Shown here piece after piece: positions 5,538-12,215 of a stretch of DNA of 12,832 nucleotides (position 1 is its first letter; every line of letters begins with the position of its first letter). The stretch covers positions 1 through 12,832 of the forward strand of contig JALULO010000074.1 of assembly GCA_027056215.1 (NCBI GenBank). Direction: 5' to 3'. The translations under genes were made by a program, and so were the position numbers. Under the pieces are notes generated by a model. It saw nothing but the letters and a program-made list of their open reading frames with translations. It was not told the DNA's origin and ran no database searches. This stretch comes from Campylobacterales bacterium (GTDB taxonomy: Bacteria > Campylobacterota > Campylobacteria > Campylobacterales > QNZT01).

Positions 5538-5709
5538 ATGCATCGTAATTTACCGCATATCAGTATGGAAGGGTATTGTTGATGGATATTTGAAAAAGCT
5601 GCAAAATCTTCATGATAAGAATCATATCAAACAATATAAGATAGATCGTTATTTGGACAGTTCAAAGAAAGGTGCTTATCTTTTTGGTGATGTGCTTACG
5701 ATCTTATGA
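5538..5709 (+). pseudogene. REP-associated (Y1/IS200-like) transposase remnant
   Basis: ATG 5538 begins MHRNLPHISMEG, the usual opening of a small Y1-family transposase, but the frame closes at 5580-5582. A shifted frame from about 5584 reads GYLKKLQNLHDKNHIKQYKI then DRYLDSSKKGAYLFGDVLTI, ending at TGA 5707-5709. The DRYLDSS-x-x-G-x-YL block resembles the mid-region of REP-associated tyrosine transposases. The HUH motif and the catalytic Tyr region expected around these parts are missing, so the middle has been deleted and the frame shifted. Such enzymes mobilise palindromic REP sequences, and several palindromes lie nearby. The 3' end overlaps the end of the opposite GNAT gene by about 34 bp. 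The call rests on short motifs remembered from the family. Confidence 0.6.
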
Positions 5710-6275
5710 GAAAAATATGGTCTGATCATTTTGATACTCTCTAAATCATCATCATTTTCAATAGGAAAAAAAGCATTGTTTTTATAGAACTCTATCAACT
5801 GTTTTTTATTGATTGCATCTAGTAAGATAAATCTTCCACCAAGTGAGAGTTGTGCGTTGTCTATGATAGTTATAGTATCATGTAGGATATACTTGCCGAT
5901 TTTGAAAGATTCATATTTACCTGATTTGCCAAGTTGTCCTATCAGATAACAAGGGATAGAGGGAGTATCATCTTTGTACCCATCCAAAAGTTTTACAACT
6001 TCACGAGAGACACCGTTTGTGTGTAAAGTGCTGATTGTGATAGTAAAATATCCTGCAACTTCTTTTGTCTCATTGTCAATATAAAGATATGTTCTTGCTC
6101 TTAGATGTTTTTCAAATGTTAAGGCTCTATTATGAAGAAAATCTTCAAGGTCTCTATTTTTAGAACAGAAAAAACGCTCAAGCACTTTTCTTACTTTTCT
6201 ATTAGAGTTACTTTTTTGTAAAATTTCAGATAAAGAAAATAGCGAAAAAGTTTTGTCAAACTGTAGTCGAGTCAT
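5676..6275 (-). CDS. GNAT acetyltransferase toxin (type II toxin-antitoxin)
   Basis: A 199-aa protein with the layout of TacT-like GNAT toxins. An N-terminal helical region (DLEDFLHNRALTFEKHLRAR, 42-61) leads to strands TYLYIDNETKEVAGYFTITI, the central strand and acetyl-CoA loop region IPCYLIGQLGKSGKYESFKI then GKYIL (107-131), RFILLDAIN, and the late motif IEFYKNNAFFPI whose Tyr164 matches the catalytic or CoA-contacting Tyr. Family members acetylate the amino group of charged tRNAs and stop translation. The ATG at 6275 lies 14 bp after the stop of a 56-aa basic protein, the probable antitoxin. The pair shares the promoter at 6490-6518. The gene is intact, unlike the GNAT at the left edge. 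Mapping of individual residues is approximate. Confidence 0.85.
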   Translation of the reverse strand: MTRLQFDKTFSLFSLSEILQKSNSNRKVRKVLERFFCSKNRDLEDFLHNRALTFEKHLRARTYLYIDNETKEVAGYFTITISTLHTNGVSREVVKLLDGYKDDTPSIPCYLIGQLGKSGKYESFKIGKYILHDTITIIDNAQLSLGGRFILLDAINKKQLIEFYKNNAFFPIENDDDLESIKMIRPYFSHKIVSTSPKR

Positions 6276-6289
6276 TAACGCACTGTGAC

Positions 6290-6460
6290 TTAAAAGAGGT
6301 CAGCAACAGAAAGTTTTCTATCAGTTGTTTTTTGTAGTTTAGCTCGTTTTTTAGTTTCAAAATCTTTAATTTTGTTGAAACTTTTTTTGGAAAAAGCTTC
6401 AATGACTAGCTTTTCATTTTTTGGTTTAAGTACCATTGTTTCTAAAAATGCTTTTGTCAT
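6290..6460 (-). CDS. Small putative antitoxin of the GNAT toxin
   Basis: A 56-aa, Lys-rich, soluble protein beginning MTKAFLETMVLKPKNEKLVI and ending with a hydrophobic tail SVADLF. It has a textbook ribosome binding site (AAGGAG, five bases before the ATG) and directly precedes the GNAT gene, the usual antitoxin-first order. No ribbon-helix-helix or DUF1778 pattern, the common antitoxin of TacT systems, is evident. The middle (EAFSKKSFNKIKDFETKKRA) could be a helical segment that wraps the toxin. It may lack a DNA-binding domain, in which case autoregulation would work differently. Antitoxin function is inferred from context alone. Confidence 0.7.
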   Translation of the reverse strand: MTKAFLETMVLKPKNEKLVIEAFSKKSFNKIKDFETKKRAKLQKTTDRKLSVADLF

Positions 6461-6489
6461 CTTAGCTCCTTCTTTTTTGTTATTGCCCT

Positions 6490-6518
6490 ATTTTACACTT
6501 TTTTGAGAAATATATCAA
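6490..6518 (-). promoter_or_regulatory. Promoter of the GNAT toxin-antitoxin pair
   Basis: On the minus strand, TTGATA and TAAAAT are separated by exactly 17 bases, about 30 bp before the antitoxin start. This is a strong match to a sigma-70 promoter. Confidence 0.7.
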
Positions 6519-6542
6519 GTTGATGCTGGTATAGAGTATATC

Positions 6543-6560
6543 GGCAACTAATCAGTTGCC
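6543..6560. repeat. Short inverted repeat upstream of GNAT promoter
   Basis: ggcaact (6543-6549) and agttgcc (6554-6560) are perfect 7-bp arms around aatc. It lies about 25 bp upstream of the -35 box of the toxin-antitoxin pair. It could be an operator or another small REP-like palindrome; nothing in the sequence decides this. Confidence 0.5.
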
Positions 6561-6590
6561 ATCTTAAAACTTGATTCAAAGCCAATTAAA

Positions 6591-6686
6591 ATGTTTCAAT
6601 CTGAAGCACATGTAACAGCTAAGTTTGAGAACGGTAATCGTGTTATCGCTATGGGTTTTCGTCTCCTCAGAACTTTACCTTCTTGA
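6591..6686 (+). pseudogene. Chimeric fragment ending in the FGE-gene tail
   Basis: An open frame (open back to 6552, first ATG 6591) reads MFQSEAHVTAKFENGNRVIA then MGFRLLRTLPS and stops at 6684-6686. The last ten residues and the DNA downstream duplicate the end of the FGE pseudogene. The part before GFRLL is not recognisable FGE sequence and lacks the RGGSW block. No ribosome binding site is evident. It is best read as a recombination scar or the last trace of a second FGE-fold target gene joined to other DNA. Confidence 0.5.
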
Positions 6687-6719
6687 TCGGGCGTTTCTTA
6701 GACTTGGGATTTTTACTTT
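6654..6719 (+). repeat. 3' tail repeat of FGE gene, copy 2
   Basis: This copy matches 5288-5353 at 61 of 66 positions, including sequence beyond the stop codon. Its last bases overlap the 3' end of the opposite propeller gene, where a short T-rich match could be chance. Confidence 0.85.
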
Positions 6720-7876
6720 ATATTTCCATTTTTATCTATCTTTAGTACGTAGACATCTTTTCGTCCGTTGCCGTAACTTTCTGTTTCACCTACTACCAGA
6801 TAGCCGTCGTCTGTTTTGGTGATGCTATGAGCGATGTCACTGTCTCTGCCGCCGTAGTTTTTTCGCCATAGGACTTTGCCTTTTTCATCGATTTTGAAGA
6901 TATAGACATCTTCTCTGCCATGGGTGTCTGTTTCTGTCACACCAACGATCACATAGCCATCATCATCGGCGACGATATCAAATGCTTCTTCGTCATATCT
7001 GCCGCCATAGGTGTTTTGCCAGACTACTTTTCCCATTTTGTCTATTTTGACGACATAGGCTTCTTCTCGTTTGTCACGGTTGCTTTTGGTTAATCCGACA
7101 AATATATAGCCATCTTTCGCTTTTGTTACGGCATTTGCTTTTTCATCATATCCCCAGCCATAACCTTTTTGCCAGAGAAGTTTTCCTTTTTTGTCTATCT
7201 TGACGACATAAGCATCAAAGCTCTCATCCTCACGTAAACTTTCAGATTCTCCAACCATCAGATAGCCATCATCGGTTTTTAAGATATCGTACAGTTTATC
7301 GTCATCTTTGCCACCATAACGACGTAGTTTATTTCGCTCTCCCTCTGTATCGATATCTACGACATAGCCATTGACCTTAGCATCAAAAAACTCTGGTTTA
7401 TCTTCCCATCCAGCGATTTTATAACCTTTGGAAGTCGGAACAATTCCCGTACCATGATAATAACTCTCATCACTGCTAAAATAGGCTCTTTGCCACTGTG
7501 CATTTCCTTTTTTGTCAAGAGAAACGGCATAGATACTTGAACGATCACTTCCAAAACTTTTCGTCATGCCAATAGCGATAAAACCATCTTTAGTTGCTAT
7601 GGCTGCACTACCGGCATCATCATCTCTACCGCCGATCGCTTTGCTCCAGATTTTTTTGCCATTTTTATCTATTTTGATGAGATACATATCGGTTCGTCTG
7701 TCACGATTTGCATTTGTCTCACCGACGATCAAGAAACCATCAGGAAGAGATATGACAGATTTTGCACTATCATCTTCTTTGCTACCATATACTTTTTCAA
7801 ATGTCACAGATTTGGACACACCATAAAGTGCTGTTGAGATAAGTAAACCTGAGAGAATGATGCTAAACCGTTTCAT
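6713..7876 (-). CDS. Secreted seven-bladed beta-propeller repeat protein
   Basis: A 387-aa protein starting with a clear Sec signal peptide (MKRFSIILSGLLISTALYG) and followed by seven repeats of about 50 residues that fill the rest of the chain. The repeat consensus is W-x-x-x-YGG-x-DD-x-A-x-x-I then T-x-DGY-x-x-VG-x-T-x-S, ending D-x-Y-V-x-KID-x-x-G-x. Repeat 3 is the most diverged (AYFSSDESYYHGTGIVPTSK). Seven repeats predict a closed seven-bladed propeller in the periplasm or outside the cell, a binding scaffold rather than an enzyme. Asp-rich turns (GRDDD, GRYDEE) could bind Ca2+. The start is supported by AAGGAGG at 7883-7889. It stands alone with no operon partner. Homologous repeats are seen in secreted proteins annotated as lipoprotein- or PQQ-like propellers. 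Substrate is unknown. Confidence 0.88.
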   Translation of the reverse strand: MKRFSIILSGLLISTALYGVSKSVTFEKVYGSKEDDSAKSVISLPDGFLIVGETNANRDRRTDMYLIKIDKNGKKIWSKAIGGRDDDAGSAAIATKDGFIAIGMTKSFGSDRSSIYAVSLDKKGNAQWQRAYFSSDESYYHGTGIVPTSKGYKIAGWEDKPEFFDAKVNGYVVDIDTEGERNKLRRYGGKDDDKLYDILKTDDGYLMVGESESLREDESFDAYVVKIDKKGKLLWQKGYGWGYDEKANAVTKAKDGYIFVGLTKSNRDKREEAYVVKIDKMGKVVWQNTYGGRYDEEAFDIVADDDGYVIVGVTETDTHGREDVYIFKIDEKGKVLWRKNYGGRDSDIAHSITKTDDGYLVVGETESYGNGRKDVYVLKIDKNGNIK

Positions 7877-7946
7877 GAAGTACCTCCTTTATATCAAGAA
7901 AAGTAATATATTCCATTTCATTTTGAAAAGAACTTTTATATAAGTA

Positions 7947-7952
7947 ATTATA
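7947..7952 (-). promoter_or_regulatory. Candidate -10 box for the propeller gene
   Basis: TATAAT on the minus strand, about 70 bp before the ATG, in a very AT-rich spacer. No convincing -35 element lies 16-18 bp upstream. Apart from this, the RBS and the palindrome at 8070-8093, I see nothing in 7877-8114. Confidence 0.4.
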
Positions 7953-8061
7953 ATAACTATTTAGTTAACACAGGCTTAAAGTTTCAACTTTTCGGATAAC
8001 TTCTTTTTTATATTTTCATAACGAATAAAACAAAATCATACATTAAATTATAGTTTTAGTT

Positions 8062-8100
8062 TTTCTCTCGTTCCCAACCTCCTCGTTGGGAACATAGATA
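8062..8100. repeat. Palindromic repeat, inverted copy after the FetB-like gene
   Basis: The arms gttcccaac (8070-8078) and gttgggaac (8085-8093) are perfect 9-bp complements around ctcctc. On the opposite strand the unit plus flanks (tctctcg side and ctatg side) matches 4387-4420 almost base for base. It lies about 20 bp past the end of the permease gene. The hairpin might help stop or stabilise the bat transcript, but there is no T-run after it. Confidence 0.8.
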
Positions 8101-8114
8101 GTATTGAAACTACC

Positions 8115-8822
8115 TCACACATCGTGTTTTCGTATAAACGTCAAAAACAAAGCAGCAGATATCCCAGCACTCGCAAGGATCATCAACATCACCATCATCT
8201 GATATCGTACTGCGATCAATGGATCAACACCAGATAAGATTTGTCCTGTCATCATTCCAGGTAACGATACAAGTCCCACAGCAAAAAGTGCGTTAATGAT
8301 AGGAATCAATGCTGCTTTATAAGCTAAAGCCCTAGCTTTCCTATACTCAACACCTCTATCACGTTCACTTTCAAAACGCTCTGCTGCGATACTAACAGCA
8401 TTCATGGCATTGGCAAATATCATCCCTGCAAGTGGTATAACAACACGAGGTTCATACCAATGGGGAAGTTTCATCACACCCCAAAGTACGATGAAAAGTG
8501 TCAAAACCCCTCCTGTTGCGATAGAGATAAAGGTATACATATAAAATTTAGGTGTCTTTTTTGTCAATACCCGTAACGCGATCACTGAAGAAGCCATCAA
8601 CATGACAAATAGTATCATCACCACAAGTAAAGAACCATGAGCGTTAAAAATATAACCTAATACATAACCTATCATGACAAGCTGTAACAACATCCTTGCC
8701 AATGCATACAAAATCGTAACACCATCACCCATCCATCGAAGATATAGATAACCAACTACAAAAACAGGAATCAAAATCCACAAAAGATCAACAAAGGCGA
8801 TGGTTTGAATAGAAGTTTGCAT
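8115..8822 (-). CDS. FetB/UPF0014-family membrane permease
   Basis: A 235-aa integral membrane protein with six or seven hydrophobic helices spread over its length. It carries the family's signature loop LVSLPGMMTGQILSGVDPLI followed by AVRYQMMVMLM near residues 182-213, and a charged cytoplasmic loop ERFESERDRGVEYRKARAL. FetB is the permease half of the FetAB ABC exporter linked to iron efflux and oxidative-stress resistance. The usual ATPase FetA is not adjacent here. The ATG lies 6 bp after the batD stop with no good Shine-Dalgarno, so translation is probably coupled to batD. Joining this permease to a bat operon, an aerotolerance locus, suggests a shared role in oxygen stress. Slightly short for the family but complete at both ends. 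Family is confident; iron as substrate is by homology. Confidence 0.85.
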   Translation of the reverse strand: MQTSIQTIAFVDLLWILIPVFVVGYLYLRWMGDGVTILYALARMLLQLVMIGYVLGYIFNAHGSLLVVMILFVMLMASSVIALRVLTKKTPKFYMYTFISIATGGVLTLFIVLWGVMKLPHWYEPRVVIPLAGMIFANAMNAVSIAAERFESERDRGVEYRKARALAYKAALIPIINALFAVGLVSLPGMMTGQILSGVDPLIAVRYQMMVMLMILASAGISAALFLTFIRKHDV

Positions 8823-8828
8823 ATTACG

Positions 8829-10376
8829 CTACAACACAACCTCTTCAAAATAATCTACAATCTCGTTTCTGTCTATTTCATGATGTTGTCCGCCATAAAT
8901 GTTTTCTTCTAATTTTTGTAATATCTCAGCTATATAAGATCCTTTTTTACTGTATGGCAATAACAGATCATAAAGTGCTTTGTCGCTTTTGGCTTTTTTG
9001 ATACGTTTAACGATAGGTTTTTGCTCTTTTTTAGAAAGTTTTTCTTTATACGTAAACCATACAAATACCATGCCCGCACCGAGTAAAAAACCGGCAAGTA
9101 GATAGAGGTAACGTGTATGACTCGCTACTTCGACTCTTTTGATGATCGTTTTGGATTTGGCTGTATCAGTTTGATCCGTTTGGATAGCTTTCAGAGCTTT
9201 ACTCTTTTGTATCTTTGGTGTTTGACTGGCAGTGTTCGCACTTCCTTTAACATGCACTGTGATTGGTTTGGTTTTTTTAGTCACTTTTTGCTTTGTTTTT
9301 GTATCAAAGTAACTAAATTCAATCGCTGGTATCGTATAGTCACGATCTGCTACGATAGCTACTTTTTGGGTAAATTCTCCGCTATATTGACCATTTTCTA
9401 ATCTTGACTTTACCTTTGGATCATCGGCATACACTACCGCGTCAGGGATGTCGAGATCAAACTTTTTGATATCATCTACATTTCCTTCTCCACTGATATG
9501 GATCGTAAGATTTACCGGCTTATTTGCTGCTACTTCTGTTTTATCAACCGATGCATCAATCGTAAAATCACCACTTACTTCCAAGTTGTCAGGGAGAGCC
9601 TCGACCTCTATTTTGGCTTCATTTGAAAAAAGTTTTTGCCATTTAAGAGATGTTACCATAGATTGGAAAAAAGGATCATCAAAGAAATCACCACCAAATC
9701 CACTTCTACTTCTGGTACGAACGCCTACTGCTCCCTGAACTGAGGGGATAGTAAAAGTTCCTGCTTTTTGCGGAAAGAGTAGATAGCTATAGGTTTGCAC
9801 ACGATAATCCCCTTCACTACTTTGTTTTGCACCTTTGATCTCTTTTACCCAAAAATTTTCGATATTGGGCGGTGTGATCTGGATTTTATCTGCTTTTGCA
9901 TTGAGTTTTTGTTTAAACTTGACATCTACGCGTATCGGTTCACCTACATAAACTTTGTGCTTATCTACATGCATCTCAAGGATGAAGGGTGCACCTTTGG
10001 TCGCTTGTGTCGGTTTAAGCACATTTACACTAAGTGCTTTTGTTTTATATGTTTTTCCATCAATCTGTACACTAAAAGGAGGTATTTTTACCGATTTTTC
10101 AGGTGCAAATACATACGTTTGAGATTTTGACTGTGATACTTTGCCATTGATAATCGTTGTATTTTGAGCACTCGAAGTACCTAAAACATTAAAACCCCCA
10201 ATCTTTTGAATCTGGGGAAAAGTAATATCTTTTCCTTGTGCAGTGATGCTCAGATGGACATTGTCACCACGATATATAGCTGATTTATCTACTTTTACAC
10301 TAACACCTCCTGCGATGAGGCTAATGCTCATCACTAAAAGTACTAGTACTATTTTACCAAGGTTTTGTTTCTTCAT
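8829..10376 (-). CDS. batD: BatD-like membrane protein of the aerotolerance operon
   Basis: A 515-aa protein. A signal peptide (MKKQNLGKIVLVLLVMSISL, about 1-23) precedes a large periplasmic region of Ig-like beta domains (VSVKVDKSAIYRGDNVHLSI, then repeated K-x-V-x-VGEP-type strands). A Gly/Phe/Asp-rich linker (SRSGFGGDFFDDPFFQSM, about 223-240) follows, then one membrane helix (YLYLLAGFLLGAGMVFVWF, about 423-442) and a basic cytoplasmic tail of about 70 residues. This is the architecture of BatD, which works with BatA/B/C in the cell envelope. I chose ATG 10376, with AGGAG seven bases upstream, because it begins the signal peptide; the frame extends to 10421 but that adds a non-hydrophobic stretch. 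It overlaps batC by 23 bp. Molecular activity of BatD proteins is not established. Confidence 0.85.
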   Translation of the reverse strand: MKKQNLGKIVLVLLVMSISLIAGGVSVKVDKSAIYRGDNVHLSITAQGKDITFPQIQKIGGFNVLGTSSAQNTTIINGKVSQSKSQTYVFAPEKSVKIPPFSVQIDGKTYKTKALSVNVLKPTQATKGAPFILEMHVDKHKVYVGEPIRVDVKFKQKLNAKADKIQITPPNIENFWVKEIKGAKQSSEGDYRVQTYSYLLFPQKAGTFTIPSVQGAVGVRTRSRSGFGGDFFDDPFFQSMVTSLKWQKLFSNEAKIEVEALPDNLEVSGDFTIDASVDKTEVAANKPVNLTIHISGEGNVDDIKKFDLDIPDAVVYADDPKVKSRLENGQYSGEFTQKVAIVADRDYTIPAIEFSYFDTKTKQKVTKKTKPITVHVKGSANTASQTPKIQKSKALKAIQTDQTDTAKSKTIIKRVEVASHTRYLYLLAGFLLGAGMVFVWFTYKEKLSKKEQKPIVKRIKKAKSDKALYDLLLPYSKKGSYIAEILQKLEENIYGGQHHEIDRNEIVDYFEEVVL

Positions 10377-11250
10377 GATTTTCTCCTTTTGTCGGCATCG
10401 GTAGCATGAGGGTATTGACACCTCGTCCTTGCAACATCTTTTTCCATTTTCTCTCTTCCATATCAGAAATCGGTACTTTTTTCGCTCTTGTGGCTGTTGC
10501 TTTTTGCTTTTTTGCCTTTTCTTCTCTCTTTTTTTGTTCTTTTTTGCTTAACTCTTTTTTTTGTTTTTGGGCACTATTTTGTTTCTTCTTTTGTGCCTTT
10601 TGACTTTGCTTATCTTTAGCATCTTTTTGTTTTGGCTTTTGATTTTGTGCCTTTTGTCGGTCTTGCTTTTGCTGTTGCTTTCTTGTTTGGTTATCCTTGT
10701 TTTGCTTTTGTTTCTGATCTTTTTTTTGTCCTTTTTTATTGTTTTTGTTTTTTTGATCTTTACTCTTTTTTTGACCATCTTTTTGATTCTTTTTCTGGTC
10801 TTTTTTCTTCTGCTTCTTTTTCTGGTCTTGTTTTTTCTTTTGTTGCTGTTTTTGTTTTTTCAAAAGATCCAAATTGTACTTTGTATCTTTATCTTTTTTA
10901 ATTTTGAGTGCTTTTTCATACGACTTTATCGCATCATCTATCTTCCCAATATTGGCATAACAGTTTCCGATATTGTGAAGTTTTTGAAACTCCAGTGACT
11001 TGTCTTTCACTTTTTCATAACTTTGCAATGCTTTTTGATAATCTCCACTCTTATAGTAACTATCACCTAGATTGAAAAGTGCTTGTTGGTTTCCCTCTTT
11101 GGCTAACTTTTCATACTCCAAAGCCGCCTTTTTGTAGTCGCCTTTCGTGTAAGACTCTTTTGCATTTTTCACATGTAAAAAATCAAACATAGAGGCTTCT
11201 ACACCCAAAGAGAGAAGCAATAAAAAGAGTATTTTTATACCATATCTCAT
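10354..11250 (-). CDS. batC: BatC-like TPR protein with Lys/Gln-rich tail
   Basis: A 298-aa protein. A signal peptide (MRYGIKILFLLLLSLGVEAS) is followed by about three TPR units (AKESYTKGDYKKAALEYEKL, then ALFNLGDSYYKSGDYQKALQ, then LHNIGNCYANIGKIDDAIKS; residues 30-125). A very low-complexity stretch of Lys, Gln, Asp and Asn spans about 130-258. A short ordered C-terminus (ISDMEERKWKKMLQGRGVNT, about 261-280) closes the protein. TPR units bind partner proteins, here presumably BatA/B and BatD. The ATG has an AGGAGGG site and overlaps the batB stop by 4 bp (ATGA). The coding strand of the tail is so biased that the opposite strand shows long hydrophobic false frames. Family assignment rests on TPR plus operon position. 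Confidence 0.85.
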   Translation of the reverse strand: MRYGIKILFLLLLSLGVEASMFDFLHVKNAKESYTKGDYKKAALEYEKLAKEGNQQALFNLGDSYYKSGDYQKALQSYEKVKDKSLEFQKLHNIGNCYANIGKIDDAIKSYEKALKIKKDKDTKYNLDLLKKQKQQQKKKQDQKKKQKKKDQKKNQKDGQKKSKDQKNKNNKKGQKKDQKQKQNKDNQTRKQQQKQDRQKAQNQKPKQKDAKDKQSQKAQKKKQNSAQKQKKELSKKEQKKREEKAKKQKATATRAKKVPISDMEERKWKKMLQGRGVNTLMLPMPTKGENHEETKPW

Positions 11251-12215
11251 GCTACCCTCCTTTTAGGCAATGAAAAAAGTCCTGCAAATAAAAAGAGTAT
11301 CGCCAATCCCAAAGGATAGTAAAAAAGCTCTTCTTTATTTTTAATCGTTGTCTCTTCTTCAATATGTGCTTTAAATTTTGACTTTATTGCATTTGATAAA
11401 GCTTTGATATCATTGTTTTTCAAGCTATACTCCATGTATGCTCCTCCTGTTTCTAGTGCCAGTTTTTTGATAGCGTCGTTGAGTTTCACCACAACGATAT
11501 CTCCTTTTGCATCTTTTAAAACACCATTTTTAGTTTTGATAACACCACCTTTTTTGGTACCTATAGCGTAAATAAATACACTGATGCCGTTTTCTTTTGC
11601 ATAGGCTATCTCTTTATCAAGATTTTGACTATCACCACCATCGGTAAACAGTACAAGTACTTTTTTCTTTTTATTTTCAAAAAGATTATTAGCTGCTTCT
11701 AGGGCACTCATGACACTTGTCCCTCGCAAGTTAAGATACTCTAACCCAAGATTTTTGGTTAAAAATTTAAGCGAATTATAATCCTGTGTCAATGGTGCAA
11801 TCAAAAATGCACGTGAACTAAACCCTATCAACGCTACTTTTGCATTATCCAAATCTTTTAAAAAGGTATTAAATTTTCGTTTCGCCAATGCAAAGCGACT
11901 GGGATAAAGATCATTTGCAAACATGGACTGGGATATATCAAATCCCACGACGACATTGATAAAACTTGATTTTACCGTGACTTCTCCGTTATCGATCTGT
12001 GGACGAGCCAATGCGAAGATTGCAAAAATAAAACTTGTTATCAAAAGTATATTACGTACTTTTGTACTTAAACCTCTGTTTTTTACCCGCACCTTTTGTA
12101 AAACACGTTTTGCAAAGATACGATCAAGTACACTACTATCTTTTTTGATCAAATAGAGCATCGGTATCACTAGAAGCAATAACAATAGCATTACATTATC
12201 AGCAAAATGTATCAT
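11247..12215 (-). CDS. batB: BatB-like membrane-anchored VWA protein
   Basis: A 322-aa protein. Two N-terminal membrane helices (MLLLLLLVIPMLYLI, about 9-23; ILLITSFIFAIFALA, about 56-70) precede a von Willebrand factor A domain (about 86-270), and one C-terminal helix (PLGLAILFLFAGLFSL) ends in a basic tail. The metal-ion-dependent adhesion site is complete: D-I-S-Q-S (Asp93, Ser95, Ser97), Thr166 in RGTSVMSAL, and Asp192 in LFTDGGDS. The layout with helices at both ends places the VWA domain in the periplasm. Bat VWA proteins have been linked to aerotolerance and stress survival, and related ones to MoxR chaperones. No moxR gene is in the window. The start overlaps the batA stop by 4 bp. 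The family is firm; distinguishing batB from batA relies on order. Confidence 0.88.
   Translation of the reverse strand: MIHFADNVMLLLLLLVIPMLYLIKKDSSVLDRIFAKRVLQKVRVKNRGLSTKVRNILLITSFIFAIFALARPQIDNGEVTVKSSFINVVVGFDISQSMFANDLYPSRFALAKRKFNTFLKDLDNAKVALIGFSSRAFLIAPLTQDYNSLKFLTKNLGLEYLNLRGTSVMSALEAANNLFENKKKKVLVLFTDGGDSQNLDKEIAYAKENGISVFIYAIGTKKGGVIKTKNGVLKDAKGDIVVVKLNDAIKKLALETGGAYMEYSLKNNDIKALSNAIKSKFKAHIEEETTIKNKEELFYYPLGLAILFLFAGLFSLPKRRVA

Noticed and set aside
8070..8093. Intrinsic terminator of the bat operon
   Set aside because: The stem is good but no T-run follows on the minus strand, and near-identical copies occur inside genes, so a repeat element explains it better.
10561..10998. 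Plus-strand hydrophobic Leu/Phe-rich frames
   Set aside because: They are the antisense of the Lys/Gln-rich BatC tail, where AAA/AAG/CAA codons read as TTT/CTT/TTG on the other strand.
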